Below, piece by piece: positions 18,211 to 27,714 of a DNA stretch of 64,000 bases. How positions within the stretch are numbered: position 1 is the first letter of the stretch; each line of letters opens with the position of its first letter. The notes beneath the pieces are model-generated. The model made no database searches. It worked only from the letters and a program-made list of their open reading frames with translations, and was not told where the DNA came from. The stretch comes from Methyloceanibacter caenitepidi (lineage in GTDB: Bacteria; Pseudomonadota; Alphaproteobacteria; Rhizobiales; Methyloligellaceae): positions 1,054,001 to 1,118,000 of the forward strand of contig NZ_AP014648.1 in NCBI RefSeq assembly GCF_000828475.1. Direction: 5' to 3'. The position numbers and the translations under genes are program-made.

Positions 18211-19227
18211 CTAGTAGGGCCGGTTAACCGAGAACTCGATGGCTCCGAGAAGCGCCGACTTGACGTCACCGTCGGGGAAGATGGCCAGCGCATCGCGGGC
18301 GATCGCCCCGTAGTGGCGTGCCCGCTCCATCGTGTCGGCCAGAGCGTTGTGTTTGGCGATCAGGTCGATGGCCGTTTGCAGATCGTCGTCGCCGATCTCG
18401 CCTTGCTTGAGCGTCCGTTCCCAGAACCTGCGGTCCTCGGCGCTGCCGCGCCGGTAGCTGAGCACGACCGGCAGCGTGATCTTGCCGTCCCGGAAATCGT
18501 CCCCCACGCTCTTGCCGAGCTCCGACTGCTCGCCGGAATAATCGAGCGCGTCGTCGACGAGCTGGAAGGCGACACCGAGATTGCGTCCGAAAGACCTTAG
18601 AGCCGCAGCCTCGGACTTCGGACGGTCGGCGATGACCGCGCCCACCTCGGCGGCGGCGGCGAACAACGCCGCGGTCTTCGCCTCGATGACCGCCAGATAG
18701 TCGTCTTCGGTCGTGTCGGTGTTGTTGGCGGTGATGAGCTGCATGACCTCGCCCTCGGCGATGACCGCTGCGGCGTCCGACAGGATGCGCAACGCACCCA
18801 GCGAGCCCACTTCGACCATCATCTTGAAGGCTTGGCCGAGGAGATAGTCGCCGACGAGGACGGATGCCTCGTTGCCCCACAGCAACCGTGCGGTGGTCTT
18901 GCCGCGCCGCAGGCTGCTCTCGTCGACCACGTCGTCGTGCAGCAACGTGGCTGTGTGCATGAACTCAACGGCGGTCGCGAGCCATTGGTGGCCGTCGCCT
19001 TCATAACCGCAAAGCTTTGACGCGGCTATGGTCAACATGGGGCGCAGGCGTTTGCCGCCGGAATCAATCAAGTGCCGCGCAAGCTCCGGGATCAGGTCGA
19101 CATTGGAACGGGCCTTGTCCAGGATGAACTGGTTGACACGCGCCATGTCCTCCTCGACAAGCGCGAAGAGTGGCGCGAGGCTCGCGTTGGTGTCGCGCGA
19201 GTCGGAAAGCTTGACGACAATGCCCAC
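18211..19227 (-). CDS. ispB: Long-chain polyprenyl diphosphate synthase
   Basis: A trans-prenyltransferase that elongates farnesyl diphosphate to make the ubiquinone side chain. The first aspartate-rich motif DDVVDE is at residues 98-103, preceded by GGKRLRPML; the second is in FQLVDDALDYSG. Length 338 fits octaprenyl or decaprenyl synthases. Chain length cannot be read reliably from sequence; a decaprenyl product would be usual for Hyphomicrobiales ubiquinone-10. The ATG at 19227 lies divergent to the DUF2007 gene. Confidence 0.93.
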   Translation of the reverse strand: MGIVVKLSDSRDTNASLAPLFALVEEDMARVNQFILDKARSNVDLIPELARHLIDSGGKRLRPMLTIAASKLCGYEGDGHQWLATAVEFMHTATLLHDDVVDESSLRRGKTTARLLWGNEASVLVGDYLLGQAFKMMVEVGSLGALRILSDAAAVIAEGEVMQLITANNTDTTEDDYLAVIEAKTAALFAAAAEVGAVIADRPKSEAAALRSFGRNLGVAFQLVDDALDYSGEQSELGKSVGDDFRDGKITLPVVLSYRRGSAEDRRFWERTLKQGEIGDDDLQTAIDLIAKHNALADTMERARHYGAIARDALAIFPDGDVKSALLGAIEFSVNRPY

Positions 19228-19344
19228 GGGCCAGTCTCCTCTGGTGAAGGGGTTCGTTTCCTCCAGTGTGGAGGGCTTATAGCACTGTCGGCGGGCCGAA
19301 ATGAAGAACCCGGCGTGGATGGCTTTTCGGGAGCAGTTGTGGCG

Positions 19345-19578
19345 ATGAAAGAACTGATACGGTCGAACGATCCGGTGCTCATTTCATTTGTGAGCGCGCT
19401 CCTGAAAGAAGCCGGCATCGCCTTCACGGTGCTGGACACCAATATGAGCGTCATGGAGGGGTCGATCGGGGTATTGCCGCAGCGTGTGCTGGTCGACGGG
19501 GGCTCGGTCGACAGGGCGCGCGCGCTGCTGACCGAGGCGGGCGTTGGTAATGATCTCGAGCGCGACAATCGGTCCTAA
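19345..19578 (+). CDS. DUF2007 domain protein
   Basis: A 77-residue protein that fits DUF2007, a small ferredoxin-like fold often annotated as a putative signal-transducing protein. The sequence KELIRSNDPVLISFVSALLKEAGI is the typical opening. Function is unknown. Its end overlaps the start of the TrmN6-like methyltransferase by 29 bases, which implies translational coupling. The same pair occurs in other alphaproteobacteria. Confidence 0.85.
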   Translation: MKELIRSNDPVLISFVSALLKEAGIAFTVLDTNMSVMEGSIGVLPQRVLVDGGSVDRARALLTEAGVGNDLERDNRS

Positions 19579-20356
19579 CGGCTCCCTGGAAGCTGGAACG
19601 ACCGCCGACGCTTTTCTCGGCGGGCGGATTGAAATCCTCCAGTACAAGACGGGTCACCGGGGCGGCAGCGACGCCGTTTTCCTGGCCGCGGCCGTGCCGG
19701 CGCGGACCGGCGAAAAGGTGTTGGATGCGGGGACCGGCGCGGGGACGGCGGGGCTGTGCCTCCTGGCCCGTGTCCCGCACATCGATATCGCCGGGGTCGA
19801 GATTGACAAAAGTCAGTGCGCCCTTGCGCGGCAAAATGCCGAGCGGAACAACTGCAGCAGCAGGTTTCGCGTGATCGAGGCCGACGTCACCGCGCCGGGC
19901 AAGGTCCTCGGCACCGCCGGGCTCGTTCGCGAGGGCTATGACCAGGTCATGGCCAATCCACCCTTCTACGGGGCAGGATCGGTCCGTGCGGCGGCGGACG
20001 CGTCGCGCGCCAGTGCCCATGTCATGCCGGATGGCGAGTTGGAGCGCTGGGTGCGGTTCCTGACCACCATGGCCGGCCCGCACGCGACACTGACCCTGAT
20101 TCACCGGGCGGAGTCGCTCGGTCCGCTTCTCGAGGTTCTGAAAGACCGCTTTGGCGGCCTGACGATTTTCCCGCTCTTTCCGCGGCGCGGCGTCCCGGCT
20201 GCCCGCGTCATTGTCCAGGGGCGCAAGAATAGCCGCGGCCGCACGCGTCTCTTGCCGGGGCTGGTGCTGCATGAAGATGGGGGCGCTTACACGGCGGAGG
20301 CGGAAGCGGTTTTGCGCAGCGGCGCCGCGCTAAGCCTGGATGCGCCCGGCGCCTAG
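19550..20356 (+). CDS. TrmN6/YfiC-like tRNA1(Val) adenine-N6 methyltransferase
   Basis: A 268-residue class I methyltransferase. It has motif I VLDAGTGAGTAGLCLL, a second-strand acidic residue in GVEIDKSQ and the catalytic NPPF typical of N6-adenine or glutamine methylation. The opening EILQYKTGHRGGSDAVFL matches the YfiC/TrmN6 group that modifies tRNA-Val at A37. ATG 19550 lies inside the end of the DUF2007 gene. Substrate assignment is from family similarity. Confidence 0.85.
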   Translation: MISSATIGPNGSLEAGTTADAFLGGRIEILQYKTGHRGGSDAVFLAAAVPARTGEKVLDAGTGAGTAGLCLLARVPHIDIAGVEIDKSQCALARQNAERNNCSSRFRVIEADVTAPGKVLGTAGLVREGYDQVMANPPFYGAGSVRAAADASRASAHVMPDGELERWVRFLTTMAGPHATLTLIHRAESLGPLLEVLKDRFGGLTIFPLFPRRGVPAARVIVQGRKNSRGRTRLLPGLVLHEDGGAYTAEAEAVLRSGAALSLDAPGA

Positions 20357-20396
20357 AATCGCTCTGCCGACGGGTGGTGCTCCCCGAAAATAGCGA

Positions 20397-20463
20397 GGGC
20401 TGCCGCCATGGGGGGATCGGCGGCAGCCCCGCGAATGCCCGGGTCTAGGGAGGAGCCCCGGGC
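20397..20463. terminator. Two GC-rich hairpins between convergent genes
   Basis: GGGCTGCCGCC (20397-20407) and GGCGGCAGCCC (20419-20429) form a perfect 11-bp stem with an 11-nt loop. A second stem follows, GCCCGGG (20437-20443) with CCCGGGC (20457-20463). They lie between the methyltransferase end and the end of the small secreted-protein gene. Neither has a U-tract, so intrinsic termination is only a guess; they could also stabilise the 3' ends. Confidence 0.4.
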
Positions 20464-20476
20464 CCATGAAGGCCAG

Positions 20477-20818
20477 CTAGACGCAGACCCTCACGTCCTT
20501 CCAAACCCATTTGCGGTACGAATTACCGCGACGGTCCCAGACCTTGATCGGCACCTTGCGCGGGGCAAGGCGGCAGTAGGGCCGGCCGCGATAATCGAAC
20601 CAGCTTCGGCCATACCGGTAATCGCGCTTCGCGCCGTAGTGTTCCCGATAGTGGCGATAGCGGCCGGCGTAGGGCCCGGGCACATGGTTTTGCTCGTAGC
20701 CGCCATGACCGTCGCGATCGTGGCCCTTGTGGCCGTATCCGCCGTCGGAACCCGCATAGGCGGCGGTCGCCCCGAACGCCACCAGGGTGGCTGCTGCAAG
20801 AAGAGTCGTTCTCAACAT
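20477..20818 (-). CDS. Small secreted His/Gly/Tyr-rich protein
   Basis: A 113-residue protein. Residues 1-23 (LRTTLLAAATLVAFGATAAYA) are a signal peptide. The mature part starts with a His/Gly/Asp stretch (GYGHKGHDRDGHGGYEQNH) that could bind a metal, then a basic aromatic section (YRHYREHYGAKRDYRYG). A C-terminal section has two cysteines about 50 residues apart, which could form a disulfide. ATG 20818 is preceded by AGAGGTAAGGACC, a strong Shine-Dalgarno. Function is unknown. It lies about 200 bp downstream of a second small secreted protein of similar style on the same strand. Confidence 0.75.
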   Translation of the reverse strand: MLRTTLLAAATLVAFGATAAYAGSDGGYGHKGHDRDGHGGYEQNHVPGPYAGRYRHYREHYGAKRDYRYGRSWFDYRGRPYCRLAPRKVPIKVWDRRGNSYRKWVWKDVRVCV

Positions 20819-20955
20819 GGTCCTTACCTCTATTCCGGCGGCTGTCGGGCCGCTCCAAGTGCTCGGTCTCAAGTCCTCGGTCTTGAGAACAGGTCTTAGA
20901 GGTGAGGGACTGAACCGTGGCTGAGAGCCGCGTTCATCGGGTATTCAGGCCGGGA

Positions 20956-20993
20956 AAACAAAAAGCCGGCCTCCGGTTGGGAGGCCGGCTTTT
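20956..20993 (-). terminator. Rho-independent terminator for the 98-residue secreted protein gene
   Basis: GCCGGCCTCC (20965-20974) and GGAGGCCGGC (20980-20989) form a perfect 10-bp stem around five bases. On the minus strand it is followed by TTTTTGTTTT. It lies 30 bp after the stop codon at 21022, as expected for that gene. Confidence 0.9.
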
Positions 20994-21021
20994 CGCCGGA
21001 GTGCGATACGGATTGTGAGAG

Positions 21022-21318
21022 CTATCGGTAGTACCAACCGCCCTGGGTCCGGTTTCGCCAATAAGGGTAGTAAGCGTAAGGGTAGGCCCCGCAGCCGTAA
21101 CGGGAGCGGCAGCGCCGCGGCGGGTAGTAGGCTGCACGCGGCCGGACATAGCCGTATCGATCAGGTCCGACGAAGCGCCGGCCGCAATAGCCGCTGCTGT
21201 AATAGCCGTTGCGCCAGACCTTGCGGCACAGGCCGGCTTCGGCCGGTTGGGGCGCAAGCGAGATACCGACAAACGCGACGGCTGCCGCCAAGCTCGCCAG
21301 GATCGCAAATTTTCTCAA
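21022..21318 (-). CDS. Small secreted Tyr/Arg/Gly-rich protein
   Basis: A 98-residue protein. Residues 1-28 (KFAILASLAAAVAFVGISLAPQPAEA) are a signal peptide. The mature part is rich in Tyr, Arg and Gly with four cysteines (LCRK, GYCGRR, RRCRSRYGC), probably forming disulfides. Its last residues are GGWYYR. Proteins of this type are abundant and poorly characterised in Hyphomicrobiales. It has its own terminator at 20956-20993, so it is not cotranscribed with the smaller gene downstream. Confidence 0.8.
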   Translation of the reverse strand: MRKFAILASLAAAVAFVGISLAPQPAEAGLCRKVWRNGYYSSGYCGRRFVGPDRYGYVRPRAAYYPPRRCRSRYGCGAYPYAYYPYWRNRTQGGWYYR

Positions 21319-21582
21319 CTGAGGTGCCCTCCCAGGACCGGTGCCGTTTCCCGCGCTTCAAGCGGGACGCCCGCGCTACACCAATTGTATACCATCGAAA
21401 TGGCACCGGCTCATGTCTGTTTGCGATTTGACGTTAATGGCGCCGCCCATCGGGTCCGTTGAGCGCAGTGCGAAGGCTTGGCCCCTGCCAGCAAACCCAC
21501 TACAATCCGCACTTGCAATCCGCGGGGAACACTCAAATTCGACGACGGCTTTGCCAATTCGTTATGGGGGGAGCATCTCCTC

Positions 21583-23292
21583 ATGTCTTATCGCTCCAAT
21601 CTTCAACGCCTGAAGGCGATCACAGCCCTAGTGACCGTCGCGCCATTCGTGGCCGCTACGATTGTTCCCGAACAGCTCAACGCCCAAGCCTCTCCTCCCG
21701 GCGCGCGCAGTGCGGATCAGGTGCCGAGCGCGAGCCACAAGGGTGCGAGGGGGAAGAAGAATGCCGACGCGCCAAAGGAGCAGGCAGGTGACGACCTCCA
21801 GGGCGAGATCGGGAATTGGCGGTTCAGCTCTCAGGGAGGCTACCTCGCGCGCGCCTATCCGCGAGATGGAACGCTCAAGGTCAAGTCGGGCGGACCCAAG
21901 TTTTCGGCGGTGCATGGTAGGGCCAATCTCGAAATTCTTTATTGGAGCCCTCCGGGCGACGATCACGGCTACGGCGGCGACCTGACAGTGGAGCGGGCCG
22001 GGTCTACTTCCGGCGGCAGCTTCAAGGCGCATGTCTTCGTGGACGGTAGGGAGGTCGACAGTTTCGCGGTCGCCAACAAGACGACGCGCGATCTGACCAA
22101 GCTGTTCGGTAGCGACTTGGGCGGTCTCACGACCGCCCGCAATCTGCGCGTCACCGCCGATATCAGCGGCGGCACCTACGACATCTTCGAGTTCGATCTG
22201 GACGGCGCCGGCGAAGTGCTGGAGGCGATGACGATCGGTCCGGACCGAGCCTGGCGTCTGCATCCCAACCCCGCCGCGCGCCACCCCAGGCCCCGCAACA
22301 AGACGAACCCGCTCAAGGAGACGGCGGTGGACTGCGCAAATGTTCTGGCCCTCAGTCTCAATCGTCCAAAACAGGAAGACGGCACGCTGGGAAGCTGGTC
22401 CTACGACTTTCTCGGCTCGGCCGTCCACTCGGACCTTATTCCGGAAAAGATCAAGACGCGGAACGGGGGCAACCTCGATGGCGACAACAAGAAGGGCGGC
22501 ATGGCCGAGCTCAGGATTTGGTACAACGCGCAGCCGGGGCCCAAGCAGGGATTCTCGGCCTGGATCAGCGTGACGCCCGTGGGCAAGTACGACAGCTTCG
22601 AGGCCGAGCTTCTTCTGGATGGCGAGAAGGCGGACACGATGACATTCGCGCCGGAGCCAGGCTCGACGTCCAAGAACAAGCCCTACTCCAAGAGCTTCGA
22701 TCTCAAGAAGTTATACGGAGGGGATTTGGAGCGCGTCGCGGGCATACGGAACGTTCGGATCGCCGCCACAATGGATGGAAACAGCTTCGATGTGTTCGAC
22801 GTCGACCTCGAAGGCACCGGCGAGCTTGTGCAGAAGATGAAGACTGAGGCAGACGCGTATTACGCTCCTTACGCCGCGCGCAAGGCCTGCAATTCGGGTA
22901 GCTCGACATCGTCCGACAACTATATGGGGAGCGGCCCTCCGCGGCGCCAAGAAAAATGCTTCCTCACTACGGCGTGTTGTGACGTGGTGGGGCTCGCGGA
23001 CGATTGCTTCGAGCTGACCGCGTTGCGCGCCTTCCGCGACAAGGTTCTGAAACGGACGGCTGACGGGCGGCGCGAGATTCGGCGTTATTACGACCTCGCG
23101 CCGAAGGTCCTCAGGGAAATGCGCCAGCGTGGCGAGGAGCGGCGGCTGCTCGGCCTCTATTTCAGCCACATCTTGCCCTGTGCGATCGCCGCCAGGCTCG
23201 GCCTGGTCTCGTTGCCCCGGCGTCACTACCACGGCATGGTGCGGCGGCTCGTCAGTCGATACCAGCCCGAACACCGCGCTCGGATCACGTGA
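21583..23292 (+). CDS. Secreted protein with duplicated domain and CFLTTA-type C-terminal domain
   Basis: A 569-residue protein, start ATG 21583 in front of a signal peptide (LKAITALVTVAPFVAATIVP). Two similar domains follow, about residues 70-235 and 275-440. Each has a Phe/Trp-rich start (IGNWRFS and LGSWSYDF), a VDGREVD or LDGEKAD block, a KLFGSDL or KLYGGDL block and a closing FDLDGAGEV or VDLEGTGEL block, so they arose by duplication. A charged linker leads to the C-terminal domain beginning CFLTTACCDVVGLADDCFEL and continuing LRAFRD. This Cys-rich tail is widespread and of unknown role. The mature form is probably extracytoplasmic. No enzymatic motif is seen. Confidence 0.75.
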   Translation: MSYRSNLQRLKAITALVTVAPFVAATIVPEQLNAQASPPGARSADQVPSASHKGARGKKNADAPKEQAGDDLQGEIGNWRFSSQGGYLARAYPRDGTLKVKSGGPKFSAVHGRANLEILYWSPPGDDHGYGGDLTVERAGSTSGGSFKAHVFVDGREVDSFAVANKTTRDLTKLFGSDLGGLTTARNLRVTADISGGTYDIFEFDLDGAGEVLEAMTIGPDRAWRLHPNPAARHPRPRNKTNPLKETAVDCANVLALSLNRPKQEDGTLGSWSYDFLGSAVHSDLIPEKIKTRNGGNLDGDNKKGGMAELRIWYNAQPGPKQGFSAWISVTPVGKYDSFEAELLLDGEKADTMTFAPEPGSTSKNKPYSKSFDLKKLYGGDLERVAGIRNVRIAATMDGNSFDVFDVDLEGTGELVQKMKTEADAYYAPYAARKACNSGSSTSSDNYMGSGPPRRQEKCFLTTACCDVVGLADDCFELTALRAFRDKVLKRTADGRREIRRYYDLAPKVLREMRQRGEERRLLGLYFSHILPCAIAARLGLVSLPRRHYHGMVRRLVSRYQPEHRARIT

Positions 23293-23468
23293 GGGGCCTG
23301 CCTGAATGTCCAGCAACCATCGCGGTGCCCCAGGCGCCGGGCATCGTTGCCATGAGCTTCAAGGCGATGGACAAGGCCCGTCCCAGCCGCTGCCCCGGTC
23401 TAGCCTTTATTGATCCCGATCTAGTGGACAACGCTTGATCTGGATAGGCCTGAGGGTACGGTGCGTTT

Positions 23469-24356
23469 ATGAGCGAAAATGGTTTGATGACAGTCTTGAA
23501 ATCCCTGCTGCCGAAGAGCTGGACCAAGTCCCGCCCTCTGGTCCCGGTTCTGCGCTTCAGCGGGCCGATCGGCATGAGTTCTCCGTTCAAGCAGGAACTC
23601 TCCCTGCCGACGGTCGCCGCCGCCATCGACAAGGCCTTCGGCATGCGTGGCGCGAAAGCGGTCGCCATTCAGATCAATTCGCCGGGCGGCGCCGCGGTCC
23701 AGTCCACGCTGATCCACAAGCGCATTCGTGCCCTCGCCGAGGAAAAGGACCTGAAGGTCTATACCTTCTGCGAGGATGTGGCGGCCTCCGGCGGCTACAT
23801 GCTGTCGCTCGCGGGCGACGAGATCTATGCGGACCAAAGCTCGATCGTGGGCTCGATCGGCGTGATAGCCGCCGGCTTCGGCTTTCCAGGTCTGATGGAG
23901 AAGATCGGCGTGGAGCGCCGCGTGTACACCGCGGGCAAGAGCAAGGATACGCTCGATCCGTTCCTGCCCGAAAAGCCGGCCGATGTGGAACGCATCAAGG
24001 CGATTCAGGTCGATGTGCACGAGGCCTTCATCGACATGGTGAAGTCGCGCCGCGGCGGCAAGCTGACGAAGTCCGACGACGAACTCTTCACCGGCGCATT
24101 CTGGTCCGGCAAGGTCGCGGCCGAACTCGGTCTCATCGACGGCCTGTCGGACCTGCGCACCAAGATGCGCGAAGTGTTCGGCGAGGATGTCCGGTTCAAG
24201 CTCGTCTCCACCGGCGGAGGCTGGCTCCGGCGGAGCAAGAAGTCGGTCTCGGCGGGCGCCGGCGGCTTCGATCTCGGCCAGTGGCCGCAAGGCTTCGCCG
24301 CCGACGTGATCTCCGCAATCGAGGCGCGCTCTCTCTGGTCGAGATTCGGGTTGTAG
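23469..24356 (+). CDS. S49 family serine peptidase (SppA/SohB-like)
   Basis: A 295-residue peptidase using a Ser-Lys dyad. S107 lies in DVAASGGYML. K159 in TAGKSKD is 52 residues later, the spacing seen in the B. subtilis SppA dyad. No signal peptide or clear membrane segment is present, so it may act in the cytoplasm or at the membrane surface. It is followed four bases later by a small membrane-anchored protein, so the two form an operon. Typical substrates are signal-peptide remnants, but the target here is unknown. Confidence 0.9.
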   Translation: MSENGLMTVLKSLLPKSWTKSRPLVPVLRFSGPIGMSSPFKQELSLPTVAAAIDKAFGMRGAKAVAIQINSPGGAAVQSTLIHKRIRALAEEKDLKVYTFCEDVAASGGYMLSLAGDEIYADQSSIVGSIGVIAAGFGFPGLMEKIGVERRVYTAGKSKDTLDPFLPEKPADVERIKAIQVDVHEAFIDMVKSRRGGKLTKSDDELFTGAFWSGKVAAELGLIDGLSDLRTKMREVFGEDVRFKLVSTGGGWLRRSKKSVSAGAGGFDLGQWPQGFAADVISAIEARSLWSRFGL

Positions 24357-24360
24357 AACA

Positions 24361-24558
24361 ATGCCCCAAGTTCTTCTCTTGGCCGCGATCGGCGCAGGCC
24401 TTCTCTGGGTTCGGCGCTACTTCAAGAATGAGCAGGAGCGCGTCCGGGCCGAACTGCGCAAAGCCCAAGAGGCGATGGAGCGGCGCGATATCGAAAGCGC
24501 CGTACCGTTGGAGGAAGACCCCGTTACCGGCATATACCGCCCCAAGGAGCGCCGCTGA
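24361..24558 (+). CDS. Small single-pass membrane protein of unknown function
   Basis: A 65-residue protein. Residues 3-18 (QVLLLAAIGAGLLWV) form one membrane segment, followed by a charged coiled-coil-like stretch (EQERVRAELRKAQEAMERR) and ending in PVTGIYRPKERR. The gene begins four bases after the S49 peptidase stop codon, and related small proteins accompany this peptidase in other Hyphomicrobiales. It may anchor the peptidase to the membrane, which is inference. Confidence 0.8.
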   Translation: MPQVLLLAAIGAGLLWVRRYFKNEQERVRAELRKAQEAMERRDIESAVPLEEDPVTGIYRPKERR

Positions 24559-24698
24559 TCCTGAGATGAGCCCCCTTGGGGCACCCCCGCCAGCGCGCAA
24601 ACCGGCGTCCCGGCTTAACGCTGGCTCCTTCTTGGCTTCCATTGTCGGCTGCAACGCAATAGCGTGCGGCGGCAAACCTGCCCCATCCCGAATCGATT

Positions 24699-25646
24699 AT
24701 GTCCAAGCAAGCAAAATCAGCCGGAAAGGCCGCCGCGCCGTCGTTCCAGGACCTCATTCTGAGGCTTCAGCGCTTCTGGGCCGACCAAGGCTGCGTCATC
24801 TTGCAGCCCTACGACATGGAGATCGGCGCCGGCACGTTTCACCCGGCCACCACGCTGCGGTCGCTGGGCCCGAAGCCCTGGCGCGCGGCCTATGTGCAGC
24901 CGTCGCGCCGGCCCAAGGACGGCCGCTACGGCGAGAACCCGAACCGGCTCCAGCATTATTATCAGTTCCAGGTCATCCTGAAGCCGTCCCCGCCGGACAT
25001 TCAGGACCTGTATCTGGAGAGCCTCTACGCCATCGGCATCGATCCCAAGAACCACGACATCCGCTTCGTGGAGGATGACTGGGAAAGCCCCACGCTTGGC
25101 GCCTGGGGCCTCGGCTGGGAAGTGTGGTGCGACGGCATGGAAGTGTCGCAATTCACCTACTTCCAGCAGGTGGGAGGCTTCGACTGCGATCCGGTCTCCG
25201 GCGAACTGACCTACGGTCTCGAGCGCCTGGCGATGTACGTGCAGGGCGTCGACAATGTCTACGACCTCAACTTCAACGGCGGGGAAGGGGACGCCAAGGT
25301 CACCTATGGCGACATCTTCCTTCAGGCCGAACAGGAGTACTCCCGGCACAATTTCGAGCACGCCAATACCGCGAAGCTGTTCGAGCATTTCCGCGATGCC
25401 GAAGCCGAGTGCGAGGCGCTGCTGGAGGCCGGCGACAACGGTGGGCGGCATTTGATGGTGCTGCCGGCCTACGACCAGGCCATCAAGGCCTCGCACATCT
25501 TCAATCTTTTGGATGCGCGCGGCGTGATCTCGGTCACCGAGCGTCAGGCCTATATCTTGCGCGTGCGCGACCTGGCGAAGGCTTGCTGCGCAGCCTGGCT
25601 CAAGACGGACGCGGGCGGTGCGTCGAATGGAGCAGGCCGTGGCTGA
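24699..25646 (+). CDS. glyQ: Glycyl-tRNA synthetase alpha chain
   Basis: The catalytic alpha subunit of the bacterial alpha2beta2 glycyl-tRNA synthetase, which activates glycine and charges tRNA-Gly. Class II features include [27 protein letters not shown] and the [10 protein letters not shown] motif. Length 315 is normal. The 3' end overlaps glyS in the GTGGCTGA junction, so both subunits are made in a coupled way. Confidence 0.97.
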   Translation: MSKQAKSAGKAAAPSFQDLILRLQRFWADQGCVILQPYDMEIGAGTFHPATTLRSLGPKPWRAAYVQPSRRPKDGRYGENPNRLQHYYQFQVILKPSPPDIQDLYLESLYAIGIDPKNHDIRFVEDDWESPTLGAWGLGWEVWCDGMEVSQFTYFQQVGGFDCDPVSGELTYGLERLAMYVQGVDNVYDLNFNGGEGDAKVTYGDIFLQAEQEYSRHNFEHANTAKLFEHFRDAEAECEALLEAGDNGGRHLMVLPAYDQAIKASHIFNLLDARGVISVTERQAYILRVRDLAKACCAAWLKTDAGGASNGAGRG

Positions 25647-27711
25647 ACTCCTGCTCGAATTTTTCTCCGAGGAGATTCCGGCGCGCATGCAGACGCGGGC
25701 GCGGGAAGACCTCGCGCGCCTGTTGGGCGAAAAGTTAAAAGCATCTGGCCTCGACTTCGAGGCGATCAAGACCTTTGCCACGCCGCGCCGCATCACGGCG
25801 GTGGTTGAAGGGTTGCCCAAGCGCTCGCCCGACGTCAGCGAAGAGCGCAAGGGACCGCGCGTCGATGCGCCGGATAAGGCCATTGAGGGGTTCCTGAAAT
25901 CCGCCGGCCTCGGCTCGGTCGATGAAGCGGAGACCCGCGAGGACAAGAAGGGCAGCTACTACGTCGCGGTCATCGAAAAGCCGGGACGCGACACCGCCGA
26001 TGTGATCGCCGAGATCGTGCCGGAGATCGTGAAGACGTTCCCGTGGCCGAAGGCGATGCGCTGGGGCGCCGGCAAGCTGCGCTGGGTGCGGCCTCTACAC
26101 TCCATACTCTGCATCCTCGGCGGCAAGGTCGTGGACTTCGAAGTCGATGGCATCAAGAGCGGCAAGACCACACGCGGTCATCGCTTCATGGCGCCGAAAG
26201 AATTCGACGTGAAGAGCTTCGCCGACTACGAGGCGAAACTGCGCAAGGCCTACGTCATTCTCGAAAGCGACGAACGGGTCGCCAAGATCCTGGATGGCGC
26301 GCGCGCGCGGGTCGGGGAGCATGGTCTCGCGCTCGTCGAGGACGCGGGGTTGCTTGCGGAGAATGCCGGTCTAACCGAATGGCCCGTGCCGCTCATGGGC
26401 GCGTTCGACGAAGAGTTTCTGAGCGTGCCGCCGGAAGTGCTCGCCACCTCCATGAAGGCGCATCAAAAGTGTTTCTCTGTGTCGAAGGGCGACGATCTTG
26501 CCAACAGCTTCGTGCTCGTGGCGAACCTGGAAGCCGATGACGGTGGCACCTCCATCACCCAAGGCAACGAGCGCGTGATCGCCGCGCGATTGTCGGATGC
26601 AAAATTCTTCTTCGATCAGGACCTCAAGGTCTCGCTCGAGACACGGGTGCCGCAGCTCAAGGACATCACGTTCCATGAGAAGCTGGGCACCCAGTACGAG
26701 CGCGTTCAGCGCATCTTCAAGCTGGCGCGCGATCTAGCCCCGCTTGTCGGCGCGGACGCGGAGGATGCAGAGCGCGCGGGCATTCTCTGCAAGGCCGATC
26801 TCGTCAGTGACATGGTCGGCGAGTTCCCCGAGTTGCAAGGCACGATGGGGCGTTACTACGCGCTCGATCAGAACGAGCGGCCCTCCGTCGCCAACGCCAT
26901 TGCCGATCACTACAAACCTGTCGGTCCTACGGATGACGTGCCGCGTACGCCTGTCTCCATTGCTCTCGCGCTTGCCGATAAGCTCGACACGCTGGTGGGT
27001 TTCTGGGCCATCGACGAAAAGCCGACCGGCTCTAAGGACCCTTACGCCTTGCGCCGCGCTGCGCTCGGGATCATCCGGATCGTGCTGGAAAATGGCATCT
27101 CGCTACGGCTGATGGACATCTTTGAAAGCCAGGGCGAAGGAGCCCGTGGCGAAGTTGATTGGGGCGGGCGCAAGGTCGAGCAGCGAAACGTCGATCTTCT
27201 CGACTTCTTCGCCGACCGCCTGAAAATCTATCTGCGCGACCAAGGTGCACGGCACGATCTGGTGGACGCAGTGTTCGCGCTCGGCGGCGACGATCTGTTG
27301 ATGATCGTGGCTCGCGTGAACGCGCTCGGCCGCTTTCTCGACACGGACGATGGCGCGAACCTGCTGGCGGGCACCAAGCGTGCGGCCAACATCCTTCGCA
27401 TCGAGGAGAAGAAGGACAAGAAGACCTACGACGAAGCCCCTGACCCCGCGCTGCTGGAGGCACCGGAAGAAAAGGCGCTGGCGAAAGCGGTCGACGATGT
27501 CGAGAAGGCCGCCGCCAAGGCCGTGCAGGACGAGGACTTCGAAGCGGCCATGTCCGCCATGGCCAAGCTGCGCGCGCCCGTCGATGCGTTCTTCGACAGT
27601 GTCACCGTCAACGCGGACGATCCGAAGCTGCGTGACAACCGCTTGCGGCTCCTTAACCGCATCCGCAATACGACCAAGACCGTCGCCGATTTCTCAAAGA
27701 TCGCGGGATAA
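25639..27711 (+). CDS. glyS: Glycyl-tRNA synthetase beta chain
   Basis: The beta subunit, which recognises tRNA-Gly. The N-terminus [17 protein letters not shown] is the family signature. Further motifs are [17 protein letters not shown] and the C-terminal DALR-like anticodon-binding region ending [11 protein letters not shown] choose GTG 25639, which has GGAG six bases upstream and gives the canonical start. ATG 25627 would add four residues. Length is 690 residues. It overlaps glyQ by eight bases. Confidence 0.95.
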   Translation: MAELLLEFFSEEIPARMQTRAREDLARLLGEKLKASGLDFEAIKTFATPRRITAVVEGLPKRSPDVSEERKGPRVDAPDKAIEGFLKSAGLGSVDEAETREDKKGSYYVAVIEKPGRDTADVIAEIVPEIVKTFPWPKAMRWGAGKLRWVRPLHSILCILGGKVVDFEVDGIKSGKTTRGHRFMAPKEFDVKSFADYEAKLRKAYVILESDERVAKILDGARARVGEHGLALVEDAGLLAENAGLTEWPVPLMGAFDEEFLSVPPEVLATSMKAHQKCFSVSKGDDLANSFVLVANLEADDGGTSITQGNERVIAARLSDAKFFFDQDLKVSLETRVPQLKDITFHEKLGTQYERVQRIFKLARDLAPLVGADAEDAERAGILCKADLVSDMVGEFPELQGTMGRYYALDQNERPSVANAIADHYKPVGPTDDVPRTPVSIALALADKLDTLVGFWAIDEKPTGSKDPYALRRAALGIIRIVLENGISLRLMDIFESQGEGARGEVDWGGRKVEQRNVDLLDFFADRLKIYLRDQGARHDLVDAVFALGGDDLLMIVARVNALGRFLDTDDGANLLAGTKRAANILRIEEKKDKKTYDEAPDPALLEAPEEKALAKAVDDVEKAAAKAVQDEDFEAAMSAMAKLRAPVDAFFDSVTVNADDPKLRDNRLRLLNRIRNTTKTVADFSKIAG

Positions 27712-27714
27712 CCC

